From contig JAAOMT010000134.1 of assembly GCA_016748015.1 (NCBI GenBank), forward strand, positions 1,694,657 through 1,758,656: a DNA stretch of 64,000 nucleotides, given 5' to 3'. Source of the DNA: Geosiphon pyriformis (lineage: Eukaryota > Glomeromycota > Glomeromycetes > Archaeosporales > Geosiphonaceae). Position numbers and translations under genes: made by a program. The first letter of the stretch is position 1. The number at the start of each line of letters is the position of its first letter. Shown here in pieces: positions 1-11,163 of this stretch. The notes under the pieces were generated by a model. The model saw only the letters and a program-made list of their open reading frames with translations, searched no databases and was not told the DNA's origin.

Positions 1-975
1 ATATATTGTCCTTTCTGATCTCACCAAAGACCAGAAACTGAAATGGTTCAGTAACAATGATGAAGGTATTATGCCAGAATGTGCCTATGATACTGATGCA
101 GAATTTAATCTAAGATATCTAAGAAAAGATTTTATCAAATTAGAATCTCATTTGCATATCTGTATTGACCTCAAAATAGCATTGGAAATTTCAGCAACAA
201 CAATAGTACAGTTAACATCTAGGAGTAGCTTAGCAAAAAAGGGAATCAACATCAAAGAAGGAATAATTGATGCAAAATATGTAGAAAATATTATTGCAAT
301 GCTACAAAATGACTCAAAAAAAGCCTACATCATAAAGCCAAACAAAAAGATAGCACAGATGATATTTCTGTCTCTGGTTAAAATAGCTCAATTAAAATCA
401 ATGAGAAACAAAGAGGAATTAGAGATTACAGTTAAAAGGATAGAGGATTTCAGGTCCATGGGTAGAATAGATGTACCAATTAATATGGCAAAGAAAAAAA
501 TTATTGACAAGGGAGAAATTATCTTTATCTGTCAATCAATTTCTATTCCACCATATAACCAGTACATAGTAGTTATAGAAAGAAAAGTAAAGAATCAGGT
601 TCAGATTTTTGAGGCAGAAACAACACTTTGTGAATTAGGAAAGATTGGATTAGTTAATCTATACATACCAGCAAAAAACCACAAACACATCAAAATTTCC
701 ATTTATAACAACATGGGAAATATCATCGAGATACTAGAAAGAACTACCATTAAATACTTGACCACGGAAATTGAAGACCAACTTCTAAACACCATTCCAG
801 ACTTTTCACAACTGTATAGATATGTAGATATTATATCTCAAATCATATATGAACAAAAAAAATGTTATTTGCTTCAACCAGAACAATTGGAACAGATGAA
901 CTTGGGAAATCTAGACTCACTACAATGTATACAATTCAAGATGTTACTTAACAACTTTAATAACATTTTTGTCAG
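1..975 (+). pseudogene. Element C, dUTPase-domain part of pol (5' fragment)
   Basis: This is the left-most visible piece of an old plus-strand Ty3/gypsy copy. From about 71 the frame stays open to the junction at 975. The trimeric dUTPase motifs are recognisable but worn: DTDAEFNLRY (motif 1), SRSSLAKKGI (motif 2), a weakened motif 3 (AKYVEN where element B has TGYVGN), KIAQMIFLSLVKIAQL (motif 4) and a damaged motif 5 (FRSMGR where B has FGSTDR). dUTPase hydrolyses dUTP to dUMP and would limit uracil in element cDNA. Residues after the domain lead toward the RT. The last dozen codons of the open frame (976-1012) are LTR of element A and are not part of this protein. The copy resumes at 11082 and again at 21359. 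Confidence 0.85.
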
Positions 976-1844
976 TGTTACAGATAATTATTTGGGGTCT
1001 CAAATCAAATAACAAAACCCATAACTTGGTGCTCAGTGACTAATCTGGTGGATGATGTTGGTAATATTGGTATATTGTTATTATTTGATAGTGTGGTTTA
1101 TCTAAAGATTTTGTTGTTGAGTTCTTTGTATAATGGACAGAGATTCAATTGTTGTCTTTCCAATAGTCTTTCAGAATTGCAATTCCATCAAATTTTTTTC
1201 TCAGCATGGTGGCCAGTAATCTGGCAAAGATGCCCTTTTGGTAAGCTATCTGTTAATATATATAAATTCTATACCCTTCCTTTGGGGTCTTTTACCAGGC
1301 TATCCTTGACGTTAATAACTCAGCACTTAATTTTCAATCAATTAGTAAAACAAAGAAATAGAAGAAAATAAAAGAAAATAAACAAAAGCAATTGCAAGTT
1401 AATATCTTATCAATAGTTGTGATCAAGAGCTATTGTTCTAGCATGGTTAAGTATTAATTACTATCAACATAAAGTGTTGATAGTAGAGAATAGATTTGAG
1501 ATGAAGAATAATTATTTATTGATATTTGTGAATTGGAAGATTGCTTAGATAAAATCTAAACTAAGAAGTCTGTTTTTTTTTACTTCTAATGCTACCACTA
1601 TATATACATAATTTGGATTTTATAAGATTGCTCACATTCTCAAGTGATGTGCTATAATTTCTCAAGCAATGCTCACATTGTTAAACAATGTGCCATATTT
1701 TCTTGATATTGCTCTACATTGCTGAGTGATGTACCATGATTTCTAATATTGCTTTATATTGCTGAACAATGTGCTCATGTGCTAACTACTACTCTCTTAT
1801 TGGTCTACAATTTTTCTATATCTGTTTTTTTTTTATGAGTAACA
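976..1844 (-). repeat. 3' LTR of element A (type 1)
   Basis: On the plus strand it starts TGTTACAG and ends GAGTAACA, the mirror of the plus-oriented LTRs of element B. It has the same length as the partner at 10213-11081. About 1625-1790 contains the AGCAAT/ATTGCT-rich U3 repeats of the type-1 LTR. The TATA-like run ACTATATATACATA lies near 1598-1612. The several open frames on either strand inside it have no family resemblance and are not genes. Confidence 0.93.
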
Positions 1845-1858
1845 TTATTTCCTCTTTT

Positions 1859-2494
1859 TTAATATTGAGCTCCATTGAAATTTTCATTTTGAATTAATTC
1901 TAATACTTTTTTTTCAAGTATTGTTTGTTTGACTCTGTTTCTTATGTTTTCTATTTGTGTATTGTTTATTCTTCCCCATTGGTTAATGGTTATGGTTTCC
2001 ATGTCAAAGTGTAACAGTATTTTGGGATAGTTCCGAAATATGTTGTGTAGTCAATACATGGTTTTAACATGTAATGTTGAATTTGTTTTCTTTCTAATAA
2101 ATTCTTTAATTTGTTGTATTATGTCTTAGTTGAATATTCTTTTGGATTTGTTGATATACAACTCCTGAATATTCAACTTTTGATCTAACTGATAGTAGCA
2201 ATATGATATTGGAAGTTGTTCTGTCCATTGCTTCCAATTTTTTTTTGTAAGCTCTTCTATTGGTGCCATAATAGATATTTTCCCAAAAGTGTTTTTCACT
2301 TTTTCTATTAAGTTATTTGTCCAGTTTTTATCATTCTTTGGTGGCTGCTAATATGGTGTATTCTTTGTCTTTCTTTGGGTGTTTTGATAGCAAATTATTT
2401 GGTTGTTAATAACAATTTCCATGTTTAACTGTTGTTGACTTAAGGCCTGAAACAATTGTTGAGTTATAGTGTGAATATGATTTGGTATTTCCAT
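1859..2494 (-). pseudogene. Element A ORF3: conserved post-integrase ORF, unknown function
   Basis: A frame of 211 codons begins with ATG at 2494 and ends with TAA at 1859-1861, 14 bp before the 3' LTR. It starts MEIPNHIHTITQQLFQ, has a Trp-rich middle (NWKQWTEQL) and ends FNGAQY. It contains several in-frame stops at expected Trp, Gln or Arg positions. The same protein, similarly placed, is present in B, C and D, so it is a genuine element gene. I see no signal peptide, membrane segment or zinc motif and do not recognise a family. The position corresponds to env or ORF3 in other gypsy-like elements, but nothing in the sequence supports an envelope function. Confidence 0.75.
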
Positions 2495-2539
2495 TTTTTT
2501 TGGCTGCTTTTGTTATGTGTACTGTGTCTTTATATACTT

Positions 2540-3914
2540 TTTGGTTGTTCAATTTGACGTGTTTGGTTCAATAACTATAATTGGTTCCAGATCTCATGAA
2601 ATCTTATCTGGTTGAACTAGTATTTTTTGTACTCCCAGTTGTGGAATATTATTGGTAGATGATGATACTATCTGGTAATATGGTTTCAGTCGATCACCAT
2701 GTGCTGCTTTGGCTAAAATTTTGTTGTCTCATCTTAATTAATAAGCTCTATTTCCTAGAATTTCTTTTATGTGAAATAATCCATTCCATTTGGGGTCAAA
2801 TTTTCCATTTTATTGTTTTTTTGCTTTGGTACAATGTAATAGTACTTTGTCTCTAATCTTGAATTTAACTGGTTTATCCAGTAGTTGGTTATCATGTTGT
2901 TTTTTTTGCTTTTTTTATGACTTTTAGATGTTATTAGATGCTTTTTATTGTCTGTTTTCTAGTGTTTCCATTAAGTCATATGTTCTTTTCAACAATGTTT
3001 CTTGGAAATTATCTTCTGTTATTGGTTCTGTTGGATATGTTTTAATTTCTATTTCAACTGGTAATGTTGTTGTTCTACCATATACCAATTCAAATGGTGT
3101 TGCTTGTGTGATATCTTGCTTCATTGTCTAATAAGCAAATAATACTGATTGTATAATTAAATTCTATTTGTCCTGGTTTTTTTGGGTAATTTTGGCTATT
3201 GCTTTACACAGTATTTTATTAAATCTTTCAACTAAGCCATTCATTTGTGGATGATATGGTAATGATAATGGTCTTTTAATTCCAAATCTTTGACTTAATT
3301 CTGTCAATGTTCTGTTCACAAAGTGAGTTTTTTGATCTGATAGTAGTTCTTTTGAACATCCATGTCGACAAATCAAATCTTGATGAATGAATTCAGCAAC
3401 AGATTTTGCATCTGCTCTTTGAATGGCTTTTGCTTTTAGCCATTTAGTGAAATAGTCCATGGCTACTGCAATATATCTGTTGCCTTTACTGGTAATTGTT
3501 AATGGTCCAACTAAGTCAATTCTAATGCAATCAAATGGTTGTCTTACTTTGATTGGTCTTAATGGTTCACTGGGTTTTGTTCCATTTCTTCTCTGACAAG
3601 CATCACAATTTTGAATGTATTGAATGATGTCCAGATACATTAATGGCCAATAATATCTTTTTTTGGTTCTTTCTATGGTTGCTTCTTTGTGAAAGTGTCC
3701 TGCTGTTAAATCTGAGTGCATGTTGAATAATATTGTTTTTTTCTCTGGTTGGTTGCTCTGAATTTCTTTTGTTCTTTTGGTAAAGTATATTTTGATGGTT
3801 GATAAAATATTTTGATTGTTGTTTTATGTTCTTTTGTTTCTTTTGAGATAATTTCTCCTTGAACAATTGGGTATTTATATAATGTTGTAGTTGTTGGTAT
3901 TTTTGGATATTCAT
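2540..3914 (-). pseudogene. Element A integrase
   Basis: Reading down from 3914 come an N-terminal Lys/Gln-rich stretch and then, in another frame (3721-3164), the HHCC zinc domain (HFHKEATIERTKKRYYW through NCDACQRR). The DDE core follows, with D of IRIDLVGPL, D of LLSDQKTHF and E of NGLVERF. Downstream a KFDPKWNG..HIKEILG segment resembles the gypsy GPY/F module; no chromodomain follows. The frameshift near 3745 is explained by a 17-bp deletion relative to element C (22800-22826), between copies of CAGAG. Further stops lie downstream. Integrase would insert the element cDNA into the genome. Confidence 0.88.
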
Positions 3915-3944
3915 TTTTTGTTATATTTTTGGGTTGAAATGTTT

Positions 3945-5345
3945 TAGATTTGTCTCATTCACAACAATTTGTCAGCATTTTCATTGTCTTTTCTCTTTTT
4001 ATAATGTACTGTATAATTAAATAGTGAAAGTTCTATTTTTTATTTGGTATGGTAATTGTTTCCAAATTCTTGCTTCTGGATTGAAGTCAATCTTTTGTAA
4101 TCTGTATATATTTCAAACTTTTGGCTCAAGTATTTTTTCTATTTTATGACTGTTCAATAAATTGCTAAGTATTCTAATGCTGGTGTTTCATAGTTTTTTT
4201 CAGCTGGACTCAAGCTTTAGCTAGCATATGCTACTGAATATTCTTTTCTATCTGGTCTTTTTTGTGATAGTACTGCTTCCAATGCTTGATCCAATGCATC
4301 AGTAGTGATGATAAATAGTTTGCTGTAATCTGGATACATCAACACCAAAGCTTGAATAAGCTTTCTTCTTAGTGTATTGAATGCTTTTTGTTGAGCTTCT
4401 GTCCATTCATACTTTACATTCTTAGTTTGTAAATGATGGAATGGCTGGGCCAGTTTAGAAAAGTCCTTAATAAAGTGGTGATAGTACTCTGCAAATCCCA
4501 AGAATGCTCTTAGTTTTGTAAGATTGTTTGGTACTGGAAAGTTCTTAACAACTTTAATCTTGTCTGGATTCGTTTTGATGCCATCTTTGCTCACAACATG
4601 TTTCAAAAATTTTAGTTCTGTTTTTCCAAAAAAGCATTTGTTGGCATTCAGTTTCAACTCTGCTTGTTTGAGTCTTTCAAATACTTGTTGGAGATGGTAA
4701 AAATAATCATCGAATGTTTTTGAGAACATATTTGTGTCATCTAAGTAAACAACTACTGATTTTTACAGTAATCTAGTGTAGACAATTTCCATAAGCCATT
4801 GGAATGTTGCTGGTGCATTCATCAAGCCAAATAGCATAACTTCAAATTCAAAATTCCCTTCTTGTATTGTGAAAGCTGTTTTTTTCTTATCTTCTGGCTT
4901 CATGGCTACTTGCCAATAACCACTGTCCAAATTCAATGTTGAGAACCATTTCTTTCTGCCGAAAGCATTGAATAATTCTTGAATCTTTGGGATTGGATAG
5001 CTATCACCTTTAGTTACCTCATTTAGTTTTCGGTAATCCACACAAAAATGGATTTTTTTATTCTTTTTAGGGACCAATACTACTGGTAATAACTATGGGC
5101 TCATTAATAGTTGAATTAATTCACTGTCAAGCATCCAGTTAATTTATTGATAAATGATTTTATGGCTGGCTGGTGGTACTCTATATGCTTATTGTTTGAT
5201 TGGCATTGCATCTCTGGTCTTAATTTGATGCTGAATTATGTTGGTTCTACCAAATTTGTTTTCACTGGCAAAGATATCATTGAAATTGTTAAGTAATATC
5301 TTAAGTTGCATATGTTGAAGTGGGTCTAAGTTTCTTATGTTCATC
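3945..5345 (-). pseudogene. Element A reverse transcriptase and RNase H
   Basis: Typical Ty3/gypsy RT blocks are visible on the minus strand: FCVDYRKLNEVT, LDSGYWQVAM, FEVMLFGLMNAPATFQWLM, the catalytic VVYLDDTN (intact) and FLGFAEYYHHFI. The RNase H start IITTDALDQALEAVLSQ and the YTDYKRLTSIQ block follow. Stops interrupt the frame, including one at a Trp position just before YLDD (about 4765) and several in RNase H. RT copies element RNA and RNase H removes it from the hybrid. The catalytic Asp pair survives here and in B but not in C, D or E. Confidence 0.92.
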
Positions 5346-6108
5346 CATATATAGTTTGTGATGTAATATCCATATATCCACATAGTTGTAGAAAATCTGG
5401 AATGGTGTCTGGCCATTGGTCTTCAATTTCAATGGTTAAATAGCCAATAATGGTTCCTTCTGGTATTTCTACAATATTTCCAGTGTTGTTGTAGATGAGA
5501 ATTTTGATGTTTTTGGGGCTTTTGCCTGATATATAAAGATTAGTAAGTCCAATCTCTTCTGATTCGCAAATAGTGGCTTCTACTTCAAACAACTGAGCTT
5601 GATTTTTTACTGTTAATATATACTGGTCATATGGTGAAATGGAAATTAATTGACGGGTTGAGATAATTTCTCCTTTGTCAATAACTTCTTCCTCTGCCAT
5701 GTTAACTGGTACATCTATTCTACTTGTTGATCCAAATCCCTGTATCCCTCTGGCTGTGATCTCTAATTCTTTTCTGTTTCTCATTGATATTAATTTAGCT
5801 ATTTTAACCAGAAGTAGAAATATTGCTTATGTTATCTTTTCATTTGGATCTATGATATAGGCCTTTTCTGAGTCATTTTGTAGCATAGTAATAATATTTC
5901 CTATTTATCTTGTGTCAAATATTTCTTCTCTAATGTTGATCCCCTTTTTTACTAAACTACTCCTGAATGTTAGTTGCACTATTGTCATTGCTAGAATTTC
6001 CAGTATTATTTTCAGATTGATGCAAATGCATAAATGTAGTTTCAATTTGATGGGATATTTCCCTAGATATCTCAGATCAAATCCTGTATTGGTATCATGT
6101 GCATGTTC
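5346..6108 (-). pseudogene. Element A dUTPase domain
   Basis: On the minus strand the domain begins HAHDTNTGFDLRYLGK (motif 1, near 6105) and continues with FRSSLVKKGI (motif 2). The frame then breaks around 5905 and resumes with a good motif 5 (GIQGFGSTSRIDVP near 5740) and the conserved C-terminal extension (GLTNLYISGKSPKNIKIL) shared with B and C. The domain lies between the protease/Cys-rich part and the RT. That differs from lentiviruses (between RNase H and integrase) and betaretroviruses (fused upstream of protease). Inactive because of the stop or frameshift between motifs 2 and 3. Confidence 0.85.
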
Positions 6109-7330
6109 TGACATAATACCTTTATTATTATCACTAAACCATTTGAGTTCTTGTGCTTTGGTGAGATCAGGAAGTGCAATGTATGTTTTGGGGTTTGAAT
6201 TGGAGTCCAAATTATTGTTATCTTTGTTGCCATATTGAGCAGAACTGAAACTGTTATTTTCGTTATCATTATTGTTGGAGTTTGAATCGGGATTGAAAGT
6301 TGATTCTGATTCCAATGCACAACTGCTGATTGGTTTCTCCTCTGGAATCGTATAGATCATGTGTAGTGGTGGTAGATTGTAAATAAGATTACACTCATTA
6401 CAATATTGAAAGTCACATAAGATTAAACAATGATTACATAGTTGGGTGTTTATTTGGGCTAAACACTGCTCTTGTTCCTTTCTTGTTGGTGCTAAATTTT
6501 GGTAGTGTTTATGGAATTTTTCTGGGCCTGCTTTCAGGTCCAGAAAAGTGTCTGGGTTGGGAATCAGAACAATGTTGACTGGCTTCAGAGAGTTGTTCTT
6601 GATTTCCAATATTTTACTAAGCATGATACCTTCGATTTTGGTGTTTGCCATCTACCAGATTTCATTTTTATCATATGGGTAACCATCCAAGCAAGATATT
6701 ATGCAGTGCCAGATGGCAGTTATTGGCATATCACGACTCATTCAATCATTGATAAGAATTGTGTATTGGCATAAAATGTCACATGTTCTTTCTTGTCCAA
6801 GAATGTCATTCCATATTCTTTTGTCTAATAGTTGTTCGTCACAAGTGAGACATGGTTTGTTGTCCTATTTGCCTTGTCTTTTTGGATAGCCATAGCATTT
6901 GTGGTGGCAAGGCTTGCAATAATAGTGGGTTCACATCTAGTAATCTTCATCTGGTGCAACCCAAGCTCTCATAGAAGAAAGTTTCTTCCCACAGTTCTTG
7001 TATTTGAGAAGTATATATGGTGGCTTCTTGATCAGTTCTCATGAGTATTCTCTTTCCCCACCACTAGTTATTTCTTCTGTGGTGGTAGTTCCTTTGGTTA
7101 TATCTTTTTCTTTTTTTTTTCTTTTTCCTTTGTCAGTTTCTTCCCATTCCCAGATTGGTAGTTTGTTTGAGTTGTTGTTGGTTTCCCAGTTTTGGTTGGG
7201 GTTTCAGGTAAGTTCTTTCTTCTGCTTTCTTTTGTTGTTGTTATCTCAAGAGAGTATTGGTGGCAACTTATTGTGGTTTTTATCAGCCCAGACTACTTAA
7301 TAGGCTTTCCAGATAGGTTTTTTTTCTTCT
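6109..7330 (-). pseudogene. Element A Cys-rich module between protease and dUTPase
   Basis: Minus-strand reading gives a broken protein of about 400 codons. It includes CNHCLILCDFQYCNECNL (6370-6440), a CXXC-rich segment near 6830-6990 and an Asn/Ser/Asp-rich linker (6110-6300) that leads into the dUTPase. The same order is present in B, D and E. I do not recognise the fold. The spacing of CXXC pairs suggests zinc binding, which is inference. Plus-strand open frames in this stretch are shadows. Confidence 0.65.
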
Positions 7331-7559
7331 TTCTCAAACTTAATAAGAGGTGTTGACATGTTGGTGGTTTTGAAATGGCCACACGTGGCTAGTACCCATA
7401 TGTGTCGACCATTCTAGCTGAATTAGAGCTCTTGCATGTTTCAATCAAGTGTTGCATTGGTTTTGGACAGCCAGTCATTGCCAACAAGTGCTTAATATTG
7501 AGTGGCTTCCATGACTAATACTTTGATTGGCATGATGATGCTATTGACTTCTATAGGGA

Positions 7560-7908
7560 AGTCATCAATCTCACCAATCAGAGTTTTGATTATTCCATCA
7601 ACTGTAATGATTTGTGCACTGACAGCTCGATTAACTCAGTGACCTAATTGGTCCATGAGTTGTCTTGTAATGATGCTGCCAGCTGATCTACTGTCTAAGA
7701 TTAGTTTGATTAAGTGGCCATTAACTTTGGCATCAGTGTACATAATGGTAATAGATTTTTCTTTGAAAGCAGCTCCACTAAATAATGGCGTGGCTAACAG
7801 TTTTTCGAGTTCAAATGGAAAAATAGTGTCTAGTAATTCATTCTTGGTGATGGTAGTTGCTGGTAAGTGTTGCTTGTTGATTGGTTTTTGGATTATTGGG
7901 TTGGACAT
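7560..7908 (-). pseudogene. Element A aspartic protease
   Basis: A retropepsin-like segment: PFELEKLLATPLFSGAAFKE, then ITIMYTDAKVNGHLIKLILD followed by the active-site loop. The expected DSG triad is read here as DSR (Gly to Arg, GGA to AGA near 7679-7687), which would abolish activity. Element B keeps DSG at the same place. A stop follows MDQLGH at 7636, and homology continues beyond it toward 7560. The protease would cut Gag-Pol. Confidence 0.82.
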
Positions 7909-8039
7909 CTTCTGGAGTAACCAGGAGACTTAAATAGTTCTGGGAACTCAGGTTTTGAGTATATCCAGTTCCTGAACTCCACTGTTATAATCCAGACAGC
8001 TGGTTGAATGAACTGGGAATCAGTTGGTAAACAACTATC

Positions 8040-10150
8040 ACCGATCTCCAGTTTTGGGTAACTCTCAATCTAGGGTTTCTTGATGTCATTTGAGCTGAGT
8101 TTGATGGTGGTATTTGAACTGTGGGTGTCTGATAAATTATTTGTGGCTGCAGTGGTTGATATATTATTGGTGTCTGTAGTTGATAAACTGGAGGTTAATA
8201 TATAGATGGTTGATATATTGGTTGTTGTGTCATTGACAGGTAAGTTGGTTAATATGGTGCTGGATTGGATTGGTAACTTGGAGTTGGAAACCGGCAATTG
8301 GGGTTTTGATATTGATTTCCCAATCATTGGTTTTTTATTTTTGACTGACAATCAATTCTCAAATGTCTTTGTTTACTACAGTAGTGGCAGATATATGTCT
8401 TTTGCTGCCATGACTGATTGGATAATGATGAGGAATGTGACTAATTTTGTGGATGATTTGTGATTCCTAAATTATTGCATTGTTGGGGTGGTTGATAAAT
8501 TGTGCAATTGTCAGTTAAATACCCTTCAAACTTCTGGTTAATGAAGTCACTGAATTGTTTCAATTTGGAATCCAATTCAGATGATCCATTCATCACTAGA
8601 TTTATGGTTTGGGCATGGTTAGCTTCGAGTTTGGCTGCTTCAAAATCTCTGGTATTAGTAACTGTGGCTTGAAGATCTGCTGGGTGCATTGGACATATGT
8701 ATTGGAGGATGCTACTATGCAGACCTCTAATAAACTGATTTAGGATTTGTGGTGCTGTGAAATAATCAGCTTGAATTGCTTGTATTTGGTACAGATTTCT
8801 ATGGAAATGTCCTAAGTATGTAGTAACTGCTTTATTTTTTCTTTGCTTGATAGTGATAAAAGTGTTTGCCAATTGATTGATGCTATTATTATTACTAAAG
8901 TATTATAGGAATGCAAGCTTAAATGCATTGAAATCTTGGAGTTTGTTGGCTAAGCTTTGATACCATAAATTGGTAGTATCTTGGAAAAAATAAGGGATGG
9001 CTTGAAGGGCTCTCGCATCATTCCATCCGTTGGCCATGATGGCCTTTTTAATGTCATTGAGCCATATTTGGGTGTTATCTTTTTCGCCTGTGAATTTTTT
9101 TAGTTTCACTATTGGAGCATAGGCCATTGGATCTAAGTTCAGTTGTTGTTGTTGTAGTGGTTACAGTTGTTGTTGTGGCTATTGAAGTGGCTGTTGAGGT
9201 TGTTAAAACAGTAATTGAATAAGTTGCTGAAGGAATGGCTGTAGGATTGGTCCTAATATTGGTACAATTGGTGGTTGATTGATGATAATTACTGGGGGTA
9301 AGTTTTGCTGATTAATTGTTTCGGGTTTTGTATTGTTCAGATTTTAAGGAGTTTGAAAGTTTGGAGTTCCAATTTTCGGATTTTCTAACTTTGGATTTTG
9401 CTGAGTCTGAAAGTTCAGGATTTTAATATTTGGGTTTTCTGGAATCAGATTCTAATAAGTAAATTCTTGATCTTCAGCTTCTTTTTCCTCTTTTTCTGAT
9501 TCTGTTATCTCCCAGGGATTTGTGTTTTTGAAATCTGGTTGAGGTGGCAGTGATCAGAATCCTAATAGTATTGGGGATCATAATTTAAATCTCTCAAAGT
9601 AGTCACTGTAAGTTCTTAGTAATTCTGTTTTTTTTTGTTTACTTTGAAATAAGAGTTGGCCAAATGTTAATGTCATGTGTGATGTGGACGTGCTTGTTGA
9701 TGAGATGTTGATGGCACTTCCTAGTGTGTAATGGTATGATGAATTGGTTGGTGATTCAACTCTGGTTTTCTTCCAAGTAGGTAGTTGTATTTGTTTTGGT
9801 GTTACTGCTGGTGTTTGCAATTTTCCTTTGCCTTTGTCTGTGAAGGTGATGGAGAATTGTTGTTGTGTGTATCTTTTAATGGTTTGATTAATTTCTCTGA
9901 TGATTGGTGTGAAACTGTAGTTTCTTAATAAGCTGGTATGTTGAAATAATTCTGTATAGAAATTTTTTCTTGTAAATTCAGTGTTAACTGTTTCTCTTAA
10001 ACAGTCTGTGATTTTATTATTGACGTAGAAGTTAAAGGTAGATTCTGCTGGGAAGTAGTTATTGTTTAGTCCTAATTGTTGGCTGTACTATTGAAACAAA
10101 GATTTAGCAAATCCTAAATGATTTGCTCCTATGTTTTCTGATTCTGCCAC
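8040..10150 (-). pseudogene. Element A gag
   Basis: On the minus strand the order is an N-terminal region (about 10150-9570), a Gln/Pro-rich spacer, then the capsid-like retrotransposon gag domain (about 9127-8441: APIVKLKKFTGEKDNTQIWL, then ALQAIPYFFQDTTNLWYQSL and AVTTYLGHFHRNLYQIQAI). A CCHC zinc knuckle of CX2CX4HX4C form (CHYCSKQRHLRIDC) follows near 8355-8395. A Gln/Pro/Tyr-rich tail runs to the protease. A stop at about 8900 and others break it. Gag would package the RNA. Confidence 0.85.
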
Positions 10151-10180
10151 TTTTGGATAATTGTTGTTGGTGCTGATTCT

Positions 10181-10212
10181 CTGTAAAATTATACCTTACA
10201 GAAAGCACTAAA
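10181..10212 (-). promoter_or_regulatory. Element A primer-binding site region with hairpin
   Basis: Immediately inside the 5' LTR (minus orientation) the sequence reads TTTAGTGCTTTCTGTAAGG, matching B's TTTGGTGCTCCCTGTAAGA with TGG to TAG decay at the putative tRNA-CCA complement. Positions 10181-10201 form a 9-bp stem with an ATA loop. Two of the pairs are G-U in RNA where B has Watson-Crick pairs. Confidence 0.6.
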
Positions 10213-11081
10213 TGTTACAGGTGATTATTTGGGTCTCAAATTAAATAACAAAACCCATAACTTGGTGCTCAGTAACTAATTTGGTGGATGGTGTTGGTAA
10301 TATTGGTATGTTGTTATTATTTGATGGTGTGATTTATCTGAAAATTTTGTTGTTGAGTTCTTTGTATAATGGACAGAGATTCAATTGTTGTCTTTTCAGT
10401 AGCCTCCCAGAATTGCAATTCCATCAAATTTTTTTCTCAGTGTGGTGGCTGGTAATCTGACAGAGATGTTCTTCTGGTAAGCTATCTGTTAATATATATA
10501 AATCCTATACTCTTCCTTTGGGGTCTTTTACCAGACTATCCTTAACATTAATAACTCAGTGCTTAATTCTCAATTAATTAGTAAAACAAAGAAATAGAAG
10601 AAAATAAAAGAAAATAAACAAAAATAATTACAAGTTAGTATTCTATCAATAACTGTGATCAAAAGCTATTGTTCCAGTGTAATTAAGTATCAATTACTAT
10701 CAACATAAAGTGTTGATAGTGGAAAGTAGATTTGAGATGAAGAATAATTATTTATTGATATTTGTGAATTGGAAGGTTGCTTAGATGAAATCTAAACTAA
10801 GAGGTGTGTCTTTTCTACTTCTAATGCTATCACTATATATACATAATTTGGGTTTTACGAGATTGCTCACATTCTCAAGCAATGTGCTATAATTTCTTAA
10901 GCAATGCTCACATTGTTGAGCAATGTGCCATATTTTTTTGACATTGCTCTATATTGCTGAGTGATGTACCATGATTTCTGACATTGCTCTATATTGCTGA
11001 GCAATGTGCTCATGTGCTAACTACTACTCTCTTATTGGTCTACTATTTTTCTATATTTGTTTTCTTTTTATGAGTAACACC
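10213..11081 (-). repeat. 5' LTR of element A (type 1)
   Basis: Partner of 976-1844 and of equal length (869 bp). Ends are TGTTACAG and GAGTAACA in plus-strand reading. The U3 repeats with AGCAATGT/ATTGCT cores occupy about 10862-11016. A run ACTATATATACATA near 10831-10845 is the likely TATA region for minus-strand transcription. Confidence 0.93.
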
Positions 11082-11163
11082 AGTAAAAATGAATTTGGCA
11101 GAATTGATATTATCTAGCATTAGATCAAGACTTGAGATGTGATGCCAATTAAACAAAGAGTAT
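11082..11163 (+). pseudogene. Element C, 82-bp internal fragment between insertions A and B
   Basis: Between the end of A and the start of B lie 82 bp that match B's own pol at about 17019-17100 (linker between dUTPase and RT: ASENEFGQTNIIQHQIKTGD in B). They continue the sequence broken off at 975 and are continued at 21359. This shows that A and B entered the same old element about 80 bp apart. Confidence 0.9.

Larger units (their letters stand above)
976..11081 (-). mobile_element. Element A: complete Ty3/gypsy LTR retrotransposon with dUTPase (type-1 LTR)
   Basis: Two 869-bp LTRs (976-1844 and 10213-11081) with TGTTAC/GTAACA ends enclose, on the minus strand, gag, protease, a Cys-rich module, dUTPase, RT/RNase H, integrase and a third ORF. 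The 4-bp sequences outside are TCAG (972-975) and CCAG (11082-11085), a target duplication with one C/T difference. The interrupted sequence on both sides joins into one gypsy pol segment of element C, so A inserted into C. In the first 300 aligned bases the LTRs differ at roughly 25 sites by eye, nearly all transitions. Every coding domain is broken by stops or frameshifts, so the copy is not autonomous now. Confidence 0.93.

Noticed and set aside
976-1012. C-terminal end of the dUTPase-containing open frame starting at 71
   Set aside because: These codons are LTR sequence of element A read through by chance; the protein homology stops at 975.
1036-1371. Open frames on either strand inside LTRs and antisense to pol (for example 1036-1371, 6499-7300, 62053-62268)
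   Set aside because: They overlap recognised element sequence in another frame or strand and have no family features of their own.
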